DNA from: PWXP01 sp040772845 | GTDB taxonomy: Bacteria; Planctomycetota; Planctomycetia; Pirellulales; Thermoguttaceae | Reading direction: 5' to 3' | DNA length: 64,000 nucleotides | Assembly: GCA_040772845.1 (NCBI GenBank) | Contig: JAXGXG010000001.1 | Location: forward strand, 6,324,001 to 6,388,000 | Shown: in pieces, positions 1 through 8,066 of the stretch | Numbering within the stretch: position 1 is the first letter of the stretch | Layout of the letters: each line of letters starts with the position of its first letter | Made by a program: the position numbers and the translations under genes | Notes under the pieces: generated by a model | The model's input: the letters and a program-made list of their open reading frames with translations, nothing else | The model's database searches: none | What the model was told of the DNA's origin: nothing

Positions 1-432
1 GATGGCGTCGACCACGAAGGCGCTATGATCTACGGCAAGGTTCCCAACCACGCCCTTGTGCTGACCACCTGGAGTTCCAATACCAAGTTCGAGTCCGTTG
101 CCGACGGCCTGAGCAATACCTTCCTGGCCGGTGAATGGACGCGTCGCCAGTCGCACGCGGCGCCGGCGTACAATGGCGACCATTGTGCAGGCACGTATGC
201 CGGTCCGCCGCCGGATCCGACGGGGAACTTATACGACAACAGCTATCCAACGCGCCCCATTGCCCGATCGCCCGAAGGCACCGGATTCGGCAGCGATCAT
301 CCGGGCGTGTGCCAGTTCGTCTTCGGGGACGGAAGCGTGCACGCCATGTCGGTAGAAACGCCGACCGAGATACTCGGAAGTCTCATCACGCGAGATCGCG
401 GCGAGGTGATTCCCGGCGACTACGTCCAGTAA
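1..432 (+). CDS. DUF1559 family pilin-like protein, C-terminal part (5' end outside window)
   Basis: The reading frame is open from the first base, so the gene starts upstream of the window; 143 residues are visible. The C-terminus carries the H-x9-DG signature of the planctomycete DUF1559 family (SDHPGVCQFVFGDGSVHAM, about residues 97-115 of the visible part), followed by the usual short tail ending in GDYVQ. Full-length members are type IV pilin-like exported proteins of about 300-400 residues with an N-terminal prepilin-type methylation motif, which would lie upstream here. The function of the family is not known. A small lipoprotein gene follows after about 115 bases on the same strand, a pairing that is common in planctomycetes. 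Confidence 0.9.
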   Translation, partial: DGVDHEGAMIYGKVPNHALVLTTWSSNTKFESVADGLSNTFLAGEWTRRQSHAAPAYNGDHCAGTYAGPPPDPTGNLYDNSYPTRPIARSPEGTGFGSDHPGVCQFVFGDGSVHAMSVETPTEILGSLITRDRGEVIPGDYVQ

Positions 433-548
433 GGACCCTAACCGGCAATCCTGGCGCCGGCCGGTCGTCGATTCTGCTGCCAGGGCCTTTGCGAGCAGGA
501 TCTTGTCCGACCACGATTGACCCTCGTTTCTTGCAGAAAGGAAGCACA

Positions 549-956
549 ATGCGACTTCACCACTCCCTCGCGGCACTGGCCATGGTCACGATTGCGTGTT
601 GTGGCTGCGGCGGCAAATACAGCACCCACTCAGTGAAAGGCCAGGTTGCCTTGGAGGATGGCGTCCCCTTGGACGACGTCCAGATCACGTTCCAATGCGA
701 CGACCCGGCCATTACGGCCACCGCGGTGACCGATGCACAGGGATACTACGCCCTGGGAACCGTCGAAGAAGGCGACGGCGCCCCGGCAGGCACGTACCGT
801 GTCGCGATCGTGGAAATGGAAGACCTGAGCAATCCCGACGCCGTCCGCCCGCCGCGCATCGCAAACCGCTACGCCAGCCTGCAAGGCTCGGGCCTTACCA
901 TCACGGTGCCTTCGCCTGAAGGCTACGACCTGAAGCTTGCCGGGCCGGAGCGTTGA
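549..956 (+). CDS. small lipoprotein with transthyretin/carboxypeptidase regulatory-like fold
   Basis: A 135-residue protein. ATG 549 is chosen because AGAAAGGA lies just upstream and the start gives a short signal peptide ending in a lipobox-like cysteine (IACCGC, residues about 16-21). The body (HSVKGQVALEDGVPLDD, then YYALGTVEEGDGAPAGTYRV) matches the pattern of small planctomycete proteins described as carboxypeptidase regulatory-like or transthyretin-like: a beta-sandwich with a conserved GxYxL turn and a PAGTYxV strand. It probably sits on the outer face of a membrane. The frame stays open far upstream to 135, but that part lies antiparallel to the DUF1559 gene and has no coding signature. 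It is likely co-transcribed with the DUF1559 gene. Role unknown. Confidence 0.8.
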   Translation: MRLHHSLAALAMVTIACCGCGGKYSTHSVKGQVALEDGVPLDDVQITFQCDDPAITATAVTDAQGYYALGTVEEGDGAPAGTYRVAIVEMEDLSNPDAVRPPRIANRYASLQGSGLTITVPSPEGYDLKLAGPER

Positions 957-988
957 GCTGTCTCAAGGCGATTCGGCCAACTCGCCGA

Positions 989-1498
989 TCAGCATGATCG
1001 AGCCGACCCAAAGGTTCGTGCCATCGTATAGACGAAGCAAAGATCGATGTTCGGATCGGTACGCCATGTCTGGCGGACGATCCCCTCCATCGCGCGGAAT
1101 ATCTGTTCGGGCGACGCACCGCCGTCATTCACAGCAAACTCGACAAACACCATGTGCGGCTTGTGCCGCAGGATATCCTGCTCGTATCGAAATACGCCAA
1201 GGTCAGAACCGGTCCCGCCGATGGCTCCGTTGATTTCCTCGACCTTCGCTTCGGGGAACTGCTTCTGGAACCAGGCCAATGTCTTCGGCCGCCAACCTGC
1301 CTGTGCCGTAATGCTCCCGCCCAGGTAACCGATACGTACGTCCTCGCCCTGCTCCAATCGGGCAAGTACATTGCCCAGGCCGTCTCGCGTGTGAAACAGT
1401 GAGGCCGGAACAAGCTCGAAATCGCCCGCAGGGGCCGGCAAAGCACAATCGGGCAGCAAGAACACGCAGCAGCACACGACGGGCAGAAGCACTCTCAT
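989..1498 (-). pseudogene. SGNH/GDSL-type hydrolase, 3'-truncated
   Basis: The 169 residues start with a signal peptide (MRVLLPVVCCCVFLLPDC) and continue into an SGNH-hydrolase N-terminal half: block I is GYLGGSITAQAGW with the nucleophile Ser of GGSIT near residue 62, the block II glycine region is GAIGGTGSDLG, and the block III asparagine region is FVEFAVNDGG. The usual C-terminal part with block V (DxxHP) is absent: after CFVYT the frame runs into an unrelated tail (MARTFGSARSC) and stops, where family members continue for 200 or more residues. No other frame downstream resumes the fold. A GAGG element about 9 bases before the ATG would still allow translation. I read this as a decayed or truncated gene. 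A genuinely short protein is possible but would lack the catalytic Asp-His pair. Confidence 0.65.
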
Positions 1499-1661
1499 GG
1501 CAGATACCTCGGGGGGGGCAGGACGGTTGCGGCAGGATCACTCCGTTACACGTTATCCCTGTAGCCTAACACGCCGGCAGGTTCGCGGCAAGTCGCGACC
1601 GCAGCCACAGCTCCGGAGAACTCGACATGTGTGCCTCGGCGGACTATGCTATTGCTTGGCC

Positions 1662-1848
1662 CTAACCCGGATTATTCATCTACGTGGGGTGGGTCAAGAT
1701 CGCGTGGATCATTGGTGGGTCCGCACAAGCCGCAACCGAACCAATTTGTGGCCGCCCGCTTGAAAAAACACCGACAACAGCGACCGATGACCCACCAAGG
1801 AAGCGGTTTGTTTGACCCACCCTACCCGTCATGAATAATCCGGGTTAA
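1662..1848 (+). mobile_element. MITE-like element, copy 1
   Basis: A 187-bp non-coding element bounded by a perfect 17-bp inverted repeat (TAACCCGGATTATTCAT at 1663-1679, its complement at 1831-1847). Inside there is a second palindromic layer, GGTGGGTC near the left end and GACCCACC near the right end. The outermost bases are CTAA on the left and TTAA on the right, which fit a 4-bp YTAR-type target. A highly similar copy lies in the opposite orientation at 2920-3105, so the alpha/beta-hydrolase gene is enclosed between two inverted copies. It has no transposase and would depend on one in trans. Confidence 0.8.
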
Positions 1849-1917
1849 CTCCGTTGCCATGAACCTGTGACAGGTCTATTCCGCAGAACGACCATAGACA
1901 ACTAAGGACAAACCGTC

Positions 1918-2892
1918 ATGAAATCCGTGAAGCAGCATCTCGCAACGGTCTTTCTTCCGCCCAATAAGGCGGCATTCCCTATGTGTACCCACACGATGGC
2001 TGTCATGCTACTCTTATGCATCGTTGTCGCAGTGCAGCCGTTCCAGGCATTGGCCTTCGACGCCGTCGGAGAGATGGCGGCAACGATGGAACCCACTCGC
2101 AAGATTGTTTACAAGACCATCGGCGACCGGGAGCTTCTCCTCCACGTTTTCGAACCTGCCGGCTTCGCGCTGGATGACCGACGACCCTGTTTTCTGATCA
2201 TTCACGGGGGCGGCTGGCGCGGCCTCGGCCCACGGCGCATGTACCCGTTCGCCATGCACTGCGTCAAGCTCGGCATGGTCGCCATCGCGCCGGAGTATCG
2301 ACTGGTTCGTCCGGAGTCGGGGGTGACCGTTTTCGATTGCGTTCAGGACAGCCGCTCTGCCGTGCGCTACGTTCGCCGGCACGCAGCTACGCTGGGAATC
2401 GATCCCGATCGGCTGATCGTCGCCGGCGGATCGGCCGGCGGCCATCTGGCGGCAGGTACGGCCCAGTTCGACGGCGTTGACCAGCCGGGCGAAGACACCA
2501 GCATATCATGCATGCCGAACGCACTCGTCTTGCTCTTCCCGGTAATCGATACGTCTGAGCAAGGTTACGGCAACGCCTTGATCGGCGAACGGTGGAAAGA
2601 GATTTCGCCGGCGCATCGGGTACGCCCCGGGCTGCCGCCCACAATCCTCTTTCACGGATCGGGCGATACGACCACTCCGTTCGCCGGCGCAAAGGCATTC
2701 CACCGGGCCATGCTCGACGCGGGGAATCGTTGCGAATTGGTCGTTACCGAGGGCGCCGTGCACGGCTATATCATGAAGAGCCGCCCGATCTTCGACGAAA
2801 CGATGGAACGGATCGACAAGTTTCTTGCCGAGCTTGACCTGCTTCCCAAACCCGCAGACAGCAAGACCAGGCAGGCGGCAGTGCCAGAGTGA
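1918..2892 (+). CDS. exported alpha/beta-hydrolase (esterase/lipase, BD-FAE or hormone-sensitive-lipase-like)
   Basis: A 324-residue protein. ATG 1918 has AAGGA 8-9 bases upstream; an internal ATG at 1981 would remove the first 21 residues and leave the hydrophobic stretch VMLLLCIVVAV (about 29-39) as a cleaner signal peptide. The mature part has the oxyanion-hole motif HGGGW (96-100), the nucleophile elbow GGSAGG with Ser172, a likely acid Asp250 in GSGDTTTPF, and His282 in VHGY. This is the full catalytic set of small alpha/beta-hydrolases that act on acetylated sugars or short esters. The substrate cannot be read from sequence. The gene stands alone between two inverted MITE-like copies, which suggests a mobile or recently rearranged cassette. 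Confidence 0.85.
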   Translation: MKSVKQHLATVFLPPNKAAFPMCTHTMAVMLLLCIVVAVQPFQALAFDAVGEMAATMEPTRKIVYKTIGDRELLLHVFEPAGFALDDRRPCFLIIHGGGWRGLGPRRMYPFAMHCVKLGMVAIAPEYRLVRPESGVTVFDCVQDSRSAVRYVRRHAATLGIDPDRLIVAGGSAGGHLAAGTAQFDGVDQPGEDTSISCMPNALVLLFPVIDTSEQGYGNALIGERWKEISPAHRVRPGLPPTILFHGSGDTTTPFAGAKAFHRAMLDAGNRCELVVTEGAVHGYIMKSRPIFDETMERIDKFLAELDLLPKPADSKTRQAAVPE

Positions 2893-2919
2893 CTCCTCGC
2901 CGAAACTCCCGGGGCGTTT

Positions 2920-3105
2920 CTAGGCCGGATTATTCACGATAGGTAGGGTGGGTCAAATAAGCCACTTCTTTGGTGGGTCATCGGTCGCTGATGCCGGCCT
3001 TGTTCCAGGCGGCGGGCTGTAATCAGCTCGGTTGCGGCTTGTGCGGACCCACCAACGATCTACGCGACCTCGACCCACCCTACGTAGATGAATAATCCAG
3101 GCTAG
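2920..3105 (-). mobile_element. MITE-like element, copy 2 (inverted relative to copy 1)
   Basis: The reverse complement of this segment matches the 1662-1848 element over nearly its whole length, including the inner block TTGGTGGGTCCGCACAAGCC and the block CAGCGACCGATGACCCACCA. Its own ends form a 16-bp inverted repeat with two mismatches (2921-2936 and 3089-3104). It is flanked by CTAG on both sides (2920-2923 and 3102-3105), which looks like a 4-bp target-site duplication. The right-hand CTAG is shared with the next element. Confidence 0.8.
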
Positions 3106-3719
3106 GCTGGGCTGTCAAAAAGTTAGGGTTGCGGCGATTTGGGGTTGCGCAAGGTTTGTTCCCGTTCTGGGGTCCGATAGGTCTTCTAGCCGCGCAACCT
3201 GAGTGTCGGGCTGGATTGTGTCTTTGATCCAGACTTGAACGCGCCCGATGTAACAGGGAGGAAGAAGGGGCCGGGCGTGGCGTGTTCAGGCACCGCCCCC
3301 GGCGCGTTTTCGCCGTAGGCGATCAGCACCGTAGCCTGGGGTTTCTTTACCCCAGGACCCATGGCCGCACCACATTCCCCAACACATTCCCGCGATGCTT
3401 TTGCCGCCGCAGGCGGCAAAAACATCGCGGGTGTTCCGACCGGTTTGCCGGTTTGTTCCGCCGCCTGCGGCGGCCGAACAAACCGGCAATAAACGGGGAT
3501 GTGGGGTGGTGCGTATGGTTTCCAGGGGTAAAGAAACCCCTGGCTACGGTGCGAATCGCCTCCGGCGAATAGGCGCGGATGAATGGGTGCTGGTACGTGG
3601 CGTGCGGGACTCGGAATCATACCGTAACAAGCGACTTCTGGATTGGCGGCGAGCGGAGGGAATAAAACCGCACTATCGAAACACCGTGTCAACCCCAACT
3701 TTTTGACAGCCCAGGCTAG
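3102..3719. mobile_element. 618-bp non-autonomous element with 30-bp terminal inverted repeats
   Basis: The left end 3102-3131 and right end 3690-3719 are inverted repeats of 30 bp with two mismatches, containing GGGCTGTCAAAAAGTT. Both ends carry CTAG at the outermost position (3102-3105 and 3716-3719), consistent with a 4-bp target duplication. No frame inside resembles a transposase; the translated frames are low-complexity products of internal inverted repeats. It abuts the 2920-3105 element directly, so one of the two inserted at or beside the end of the other. The CTA at 3716-3718 inside the right-hand end is the stop codon of thyX on the minus strand. Confidence 0.75.
3311..3566. repeat. 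large imperfect inverted repeat (hairpin) inside the 618-bp element
   Basis: The left arm around 3311-3379 (ACCGTAGCCTGGGGTTTC, then GGCCGCACCACATTCCCC) is complementary to the right arm around 3494-3566 (GGGGATGTGGGGTGGTGC, then GAAACCCCTGGCTACGGT). The loop region holds two smaller hairpins, TTGCCGCCGCAGGCGGCAA near 3401 and CCGCCGCCTGCGGCGG near 3459. Transcribed from either strand this would fold into one long rod. It explains the mirrored frames in both directions, which are not genes. Confidence 0.7.
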
Positions 3720-4630
3720 GCCCACGGGACTTCCATTCCCAGCCGGTTGAGCTTCTCTTCCAGTTCGGTCCGCTCCCGGTTCGGTTTTAGTCGCCCGTCC
3801 TCGGTGGGAAGTAGTCCTGCCTGCTCGGCCGCAGCTACGGCCGCCTGAGTTCCTTCACGCCCCAGGGCGCTGATGACCGTCTGCTCGACTCGCGAAAGGG
3901 TCAGCGCCTCCAGGCGATAATCCACGAACGCCTCCCACGTCATGGGCACCCACGGCTGCACGATCTGATATCCGATGACGTTGGCGTAATCGGCAATCTC
4001 TTGCTGAGCACTCGCGTCCATGCGCAAAGCCAGGAAATGGAGCAGATTGTGAAGGTTTGTCTTCCAATAGGCTTCCGTGTATGTCGAAAGGGGCAGGTCT
4101 TTGCGTGCCTGCTCCCGCGCAACTCCCCGGGCCAGTCGCTCGTTATACACTTCGCGAGCCAAGGCCTGCAGTTCGCGTTCGCGGGCCGAGAGCTGTGCGC
4201 CCGCTTCACGATCGAGTGTCCCGGCACTCCCCTGCCGGTTGGAGGTTGCCTGCCGACGCCATGCATCCTCCGCCGTCCGTTGCGTGGCATCAATGGCCTC
4301 GCTGTAACGGGTAGAATATTCGTTGACACTGGCCGTCCGGTGACGAATCCACTGCCGCCAGCAGTCCATCGGCACGCGTACATGGAGCTTCAACTCGCAC
4401 ATCTCGAAAGGCGTGGTGTGTCGGTGTCGCATCAGATACCGGATCAAACCGCGGTCCTCATGAACTCGCTTCGTTCCCTTCCCGTACGACACGCGCGCCG
4501 CCTGCACAATCGACGCATCGGAGCCCATGTAATCAACCAGCCGGACGAAACCGTCGTTCAGTACCGGCAAGGTACGTCCCAGCATCTCGTCCAGCGCAGC
4601 GATATTCGGCCGATCGACTCGCTCGGTCAT
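3716..4630 (-). CDS. thyX: flavin-dependent thymidylate synthase
   Basis: A 304-residue ThyX, which makes dTMP from dUMP using FAD, NADPH and methylene-tetrahydrofolate. The signature R-H-R-x7-S region is RHRTASVNEYSTRYS, starting at residue 96, and the N-terminal RVSYGKGTK and RHRHTTPFEM blocks are those of the family. It is longer than the common 220-250 residues because of a helical insert after STRYSEAID (about residues 113-160) and a C-terminal extension. I start at ATG 4630 because GGAGG lies about 14 bases upstream and homologs begin near MTERVD; upstream ATGs at 4657 and 4735 stay in frame but lack a binding site. The stop codon lies inside the terminal repeat of the 618-bp element, so the last residues may have been altered by the insertion. 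Confidence 0.92.
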   Translation of the reverse strand: MTERVDRPNIAALDEMLGRTLPVLNDGFVRLVDYMGSDASIVQAARVSYGKGTKRVHEDRGLIRYLMRHRHTTPFEMCELKLHVRVPMDCWRQWIRHRTASVNEYSTRYSEAIDATQRTAEDAWRRQATSNRQGSAGTLDREAGAQLSARERELQALAREVYNERLARGVAREQARKDLPLSTYTEAYWKTNLHNLLHFLALRMDASAQQEIADYANVIGYQIVQPWVPMTWEAFVDYRLEALTLSRVEQTVISALGREGTQAAVAAAEQAGLLPTEDGRLKPNRERTELEEKLNRLGMEVPWA

Positions 4631-4859
4631 TTGTACGTCCGCCCCCTCCATGATCATGTTGACAACCGAAAGGGCCCATTGTCCGCTCCGTAACCGAAGC
4701 CGACAACCCCCCGCAGAAAGCGCAATCCTGTCCACTCTGCGGAAGGGTCTCCTGGTCGTTTTTTATCGAAAATTCGCTATGGTTTCGGAAATCGGTTTCG
4801 GTTACCATTCGCCGCGACGGCCCATATTGTGAATCATTCTGTCGGAAAGGATTTCGACC

Positions 4860-5984
4860 ATGAGCCCCGAAAAGAGACTCATTGGAATCGGCTTTTTGGC
4901 CCTAGTTGCATGCTGTCTTTCGACCGCCATGGCCCTGGCTGCCCCGCCCTGGCTCTCGCTGATTACCAACGACCCGGTACCGGCCGATCCGAACCACGAC
5001 TACCGCCTGACCAAGGAAAACGGACCATGGACCATCCTGGCCTGCAGTTTCTCGGGCGAAGGCGCCGAGGATCAGGCACGTGAGCTGGTGCTGGAAATGC
5101 GAAAACGCTACAAGCTGCCTGCCTATCTGCACGAAATGCGTTTCGATCTGGACGAAGCCGAGGGCCGGGGCCTGAACCGCTACGGCGGTCCGGTTCAGAT
5201 GCGTTACCGGCGCGGGAACACGGTTGACGAGATTGCTGTTCTCGTCGGAGATTTCCCTGCCGTCGACGACCCCGAAGCCCAGCGCACCCTTCGAAGGCTC
5301 AAGCAATTCAAACCCGACTGCCTGAAGGCTGACGAATCGCGGCCGACCACGCAGAACCTGGCAGGATGGCGAGCTCTGGCAAGCCGGCTTACCCACAATT
5401 CCGAAGCAACAGGCCCTTTGAGCAAGGCGTTCGTCACGACGAACCCGATGCTTCCGAAAGAGTACTATGCTCCCAAGGGAGTCGAACCGGAAATCCTGGA
5501 ATGGAATACGGGCATCAAGTACAGTCTGCTGGATTGCCCCGGCCGCTACACCCTGCAAATCGCCACATTCAAAGGCAACACGCTTATCAAGCAGAACGAG
5601 ATCAAGGCTATCGAACAGGGAACTCGGAACCTGCAAAGCGGTCTGGCCGAGGCCGCCGATAAGGCGAACCGGCTGTGCCTGGCACTGCGACTGAAAGGTT
5701 ACGACGCCTATCAGTTCCACGATCGCTATGCGAGTATCGTCACGGTTGGCAGCTTCGACTCTGTTGGCACGCCTCGCAAAGACGGGAAACTGGAAATCAA
5801 TCCGACCATCCATAAACTGATGCAGAAGTTCGCCTCGCAACCGGCGAATATCCCCGGCCAACCGGCGGGCGCCATGGCGCTGAAGACGATCGTCGGCATT
5901 CCGCTGGATATCCAGCCGATCCCCGTCGAGGTGCCCAAACGGTCGATCAGCGCTGCCCTGAATAGCCAGGCGGCTGCCTGGTAG
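4860..5984 (+). CDS. exported protein with two SPOR-like units, function unknown
   Basis: A 374-residue protein with a signal peptide (hydrophobic core IGIGFLALVACCL, probable cleavage after ALA, residues about 25-27). GGAAAGGA lies about 11 bases before the ATG. Two stretches have the rhythm of SPOR domains, which bind denuded peptidoglycan at division sites: GPWTILACSFSGEGAEDQA with LPAYLHEMRF (about residues 55-95), and GRYTLQIATFKGN with KGYDAYQFHDRYASIVTVG (about 227-298). A 60-residue stretch separates strand and helix in the second unit. I have not been able to confirm the fold. rdgB begins 8 bases after the stop, so the two are probably co-transcribed. Confidence 0.65.
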   Translation: MSPEKRLIGIGFLALVACCLSTAMALAAPPWLSLITNDPVPADPNHDYRLTKENGPWTILACSFSGEGAEDQARELVLEMRKRYKLPAYLHEMRFDLDEAEGRGLNRYGGPVQMRYRRGNTVDEIAVLVGDFPAVDDPEAQRTLRRLKQFKPDCLKADESRPTTQNLAGWRALASRLTHNSEATGPLSKAFVTTNPMLPKEYYAPKGVEPEILEWNTGIKYSLLDCPGRYTLQIATFKGNTLIKQNEIKAIEQGTRNLQSGLAEAADKANRLCLALRLKGYDAYQFHDRYASIVTVGSFDSVGTPRKDGKLEINPTIHKLMQKFASQPANIPGQPAGAMALKTIVGIPLDIQPIPVEVPKRSISAALNSQAAAW

Positions 5985-5992
5985 GCCGACCG

Positions 5993-6601
5993 ATGCTCGT
6001 TCTCGGCACGACCAATCGAAAAAAGGGCCAGGAACTGGCCCGGTTACTCGCGCCTGCCGGCGTCGATGTCCAGACTCTGGCGGACTTCCCCAGCACCGTC
6101 GATGTCGTGGAAGACGGCACAACCTTCGCCGAAAATGCCGCCAAGAAAGCAACGGAGCAGGCTCGGCAGCTAGGGCTCTGGGTATTGGGCGAAGACAGCG
6201 GACTAACGGTCGATGCCCTCGATGGCCAACCGGGCATCTATTCGGCGCGATTCTCCGGTCCCGGCGCCACCGACGCCCACAACAACCGGCTGTTGCTGGA
6301 GCGTCTTGCTGGCGTGGCGCCCGAACAGCGGACAGCCGCGTATGTCTGCCACATGGTCCTGGCCGATGGGTCGGGCGTCGTGCAGGCGGAAAGTTGCGGC
6401 AGTTGCCGCGGCCGTATCCTTGAGCATCCGCAGGGAGCTTCCGGATTCGGTTACGACCCCCTCTTTGAGATACCTGAGTACCACCGCTCGTTCGGGCAAC
6501 TAGGACCGGTTGTCAAGGCAGTCCTGAGCCACCGCGCGCGGGCCGCCCGGCTTCTGTTACCGAAGCTCATCGCGTTGGTCGATTCCGGTGCGATAGAATA
6601 G
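5993..6601 (+). CDS. rdgB: XTP/dITP diphosphatase (RdgB/HAM1 family)
   Basis: A 202-residue cytosolic enzyme that hydrolyses non-canonical purine nucleoside triphosphates (dITP, XTP) to the monophosphate and pyrophosphate, cleaning the nucleotide pool. Family motifs are complete: TTNRKKGQEL at residues 6-15 (triphosphate binding), ENAAKKA near 45, GEDSGLTVDALDGQPG at about 65-80 with the catalytic Asp and the substrate loop, SARFSG, and GFGYDPLFEI near 155. Length is normal. The start follows the preceding gene by 8 bases. The insertion sequence begins about 100 bases downstream. Confidence 0.95.
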   Translation: MLVLGTTNRKKGQELARLLAPAGVDVQTLADFPSTVDVVEDGTTFAENAAKKATEQARQLGLWVLGEDSGLTVDALDGQPGIYSARFSGPGATDAHNNRLLLERLAGVAPEQRTAAYVCHMVLADGSGVVQAESCGSCRGRILEHPQGASGFGYDPLFEIPEYHRSFGQLGPVVKAVLSHRARAARLLLPKLIALVDSGAIE

Positions 6602-6694
6602 CATCTGCCGATACGGCGATCCCGTGCTCCCGCCTTCTGCCCCGATTGCCTGGGCCGATTCCGACATCGCAATGGAGCGTCCGCTTGAATACGG

Positions 6695-6700
6695 TATACT
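6695..6700 (+). promoter_or_regulatory. probable -10 box (TATACT) cut off from its gene by the insertion sequence
   Basis: The six bases TATACT end exactly at the left boundary of the insertion sequence. The last five (ATACT, 6696-6700) recur at 8043-8047, directly after the right end, followed at once by GGAAGGGGAGCACCAGACC and the ATG at 8067. Removing the element restores a -10 box a short distance before a strong ribosome binding site. The -35 region is not clear. Confidence 0.45.
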
Positions 6701-8042
6701 CAGTAGTTCCAAATTTTAGCTGAAAGCGTCCGGTGTGTCAGAAGGTGTTGCGTGGCCGGAGGTTACGTCGAGGATGCATTGTGTGATTCCCATGATCACT
6801 TCGGCCACCCGCTGCAGGTTCAGCAGCATATCGCGGAATGGAAGACGCTCCAGATGTAACGCGAGTCGTCGTCCGTGGCGTTCCGAGAGGGTGGTCAAAT
6901 GAAACCAGACCCAGACGTTGCGGAGGATCATCGCCAAGCCGAAGAAGAGCAGCCGCAACAGTGGATTGCGAGTGCAGGTGCGGATGCGTGCCTCGTTCAT
7001 CTGGCGATAGCTGGTTTCGATACCGAACCGTTTGCGATACGTTTCGTACACCCATTGCGGGCTGGCAGGCCGGAATCCCCAAAACGCATACACGAACGCC
7101 CGTCGGCCGTGGCGTTTCCACTTGCCGGCAAGATTGCCGCACTTGACACAAATCCTGACGGTCGCGGTCTTGCCGTACTTGGTTGCCTTGGACGCTTTCA
7201 GGGTGTGTGTGGCCCAACCGCTCTTCTTCCATTGGGCGAAGGCCCGCGTACCCGTCGCGGCTTGGCCCGCCTTCGGCTTGCGGCCGCGTTTGACAACCGG
7301 CATCAGAAAAGCGCAGCGGGCTGCCTGCAAATAACGGATGACTGCAACCGAGTAAAACCCGCGATCCAGCAGCAAAAGCCGGCATTTTACGCCCTGGGCG
7401 CGTGCTTGACGCAGCAGGCGACGGACGACCTCTTCCATCGATTCGCCGCGCTGTACCGGCGTCAAGGCGATCGTGAAACGATGCCCGTTGCGAACCACGT
7501 AGCAGGTGGCGTATGCATGAAAGTGACTCGTGCCACTCTTCGGTTGGCTGCGATAGATTTCGTCGAGGTGCCGATGTGGCTCGCCATGGTACGGGATCAA
7601 CGTCAGGTCGATCGCCAGCGTCTGTTTGCGCCGTCGCACGGCCTTGGGAAGGCCGTCCACCAGCGCCTTGTTCAACCGCTTCTCCAGTTCGTGATACTCC
7701 GGCAACGTCGCCACCAGCACGTTGAATACGGTCTGCTGTGTTGGCGCGCCCGCCAGATTCCGGCAAGCAGCGGAAATGAAGCCAATACGGGAAGCTGCGT
7801 AAAAGAGGACATTCAGCAAGACCGACGCCCGGCATTTGTACCCATGGTCCTGCAACTGGAGATGCTGCTGGACAATGGCTCCGGCGCGGTTGTGGACTTC
7901 GCGGCATGAGATCGTACAATGGTTCTTCCGTGAACGCATGGGTTACCTCCTGGTCTGGACTTGGGTATGTGTGATCCCCTAAGTCCTTTACCAAAAAGCC
8001 CTTGCGTTCACCTATATCAAGTTACGAAATTTGGAACTACTG
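6701..8042 (-). mobile_element. complete insertion sequence, 1342 bp, IS4-superfamily (ISH3-like) DDE type
   Basis: The ends are perfect 16-bp inverted repeats: CAGTAGTTCCAAATTT at 6701-6716 and its complement at 8027-8042. A 5-bp direct repeat ATACT flanks the element (6696-6700 and 8043-8047), as expected for a target-site duplication. It holds one intact transposase gene on the minus strand with its own AGGAGGT ribosome binding site. The perfect ends, duplicated target and intact gene point to a recent insertion. The short target duplication and the transposase style suggest the ISH3-like branch of the IS4 superfamily rather than IS4 proper, which makes 9-13 bp duplications; this placement is an inference. 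Confidence 0.92.
6716..7939 (-). CDS. DDE transposase of the insertion sequence
   Basis: A 407-residue transposase. ATG 7939 is preceded by AGGAGGT at good spacing. The RNase H-like catalytic triad is visible as Asp111 (AIDLTLIPYHG), Asp192 (LLLDRGFYS) and Glu308 in the IS4-type Y-x2-R-x3-E region (YRKRFGIETSYRQ). An insert with paired cysteines (CVKCG, 264-268) lies between the second Asp and the Glu. The N-terminal 100 residues are the DNA-binding region. The stop codon lies at the edge of the left inverted repeat. The frame is undamaged, so the element is probably active. Confidence 0.95.
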   Translation of the reverse strand: MRSRKNHCTISCREVHNRAGAIVQQHLQLQDHGYKCRASVLLNVLFYAASRIGFISAACRNLAGAPTQQTVFNVLVATLPEYHELEKRLNKALVDGLPKAVRRRKQTLAIDLTLIPYHGEPHRHLDEIYRSQPKSGTSHFHAYATCYVVRNGHRFTIALTPVQRGESMEEVVRRLLRQARAQGVKCRLLLLDRGFYSVAVIRYLQAARCAFLMPVVKRGRKPKAGQAATGTRAFAQWKKSGWATHTLKASKATKYGKTATVRICVKCGNLAGKWKRHGRRAFVYAFWGFRPASPQWVYETYRKRFGIETSYRQMNEARIRTCTRNPLLRLLFFGLAMILRNVWVWFHLTTLSERHGRRLALHLERLPFRDMLLNLQRVAEVIMGITQCILDVTSGHATPSDTPDAFS

Positions 8043-8066
8043 ATACTGGAAGGGGAGCACCAGACC

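Noticed and set aside
3186..3725. Frames of 60-180 codons in both directions inside the 618-bp element
   Set aside because: They repeat each other because of the inverted repeat (FLYPWKP/FLYPRTH-type mirrored strings) and are explained by the hairpin.
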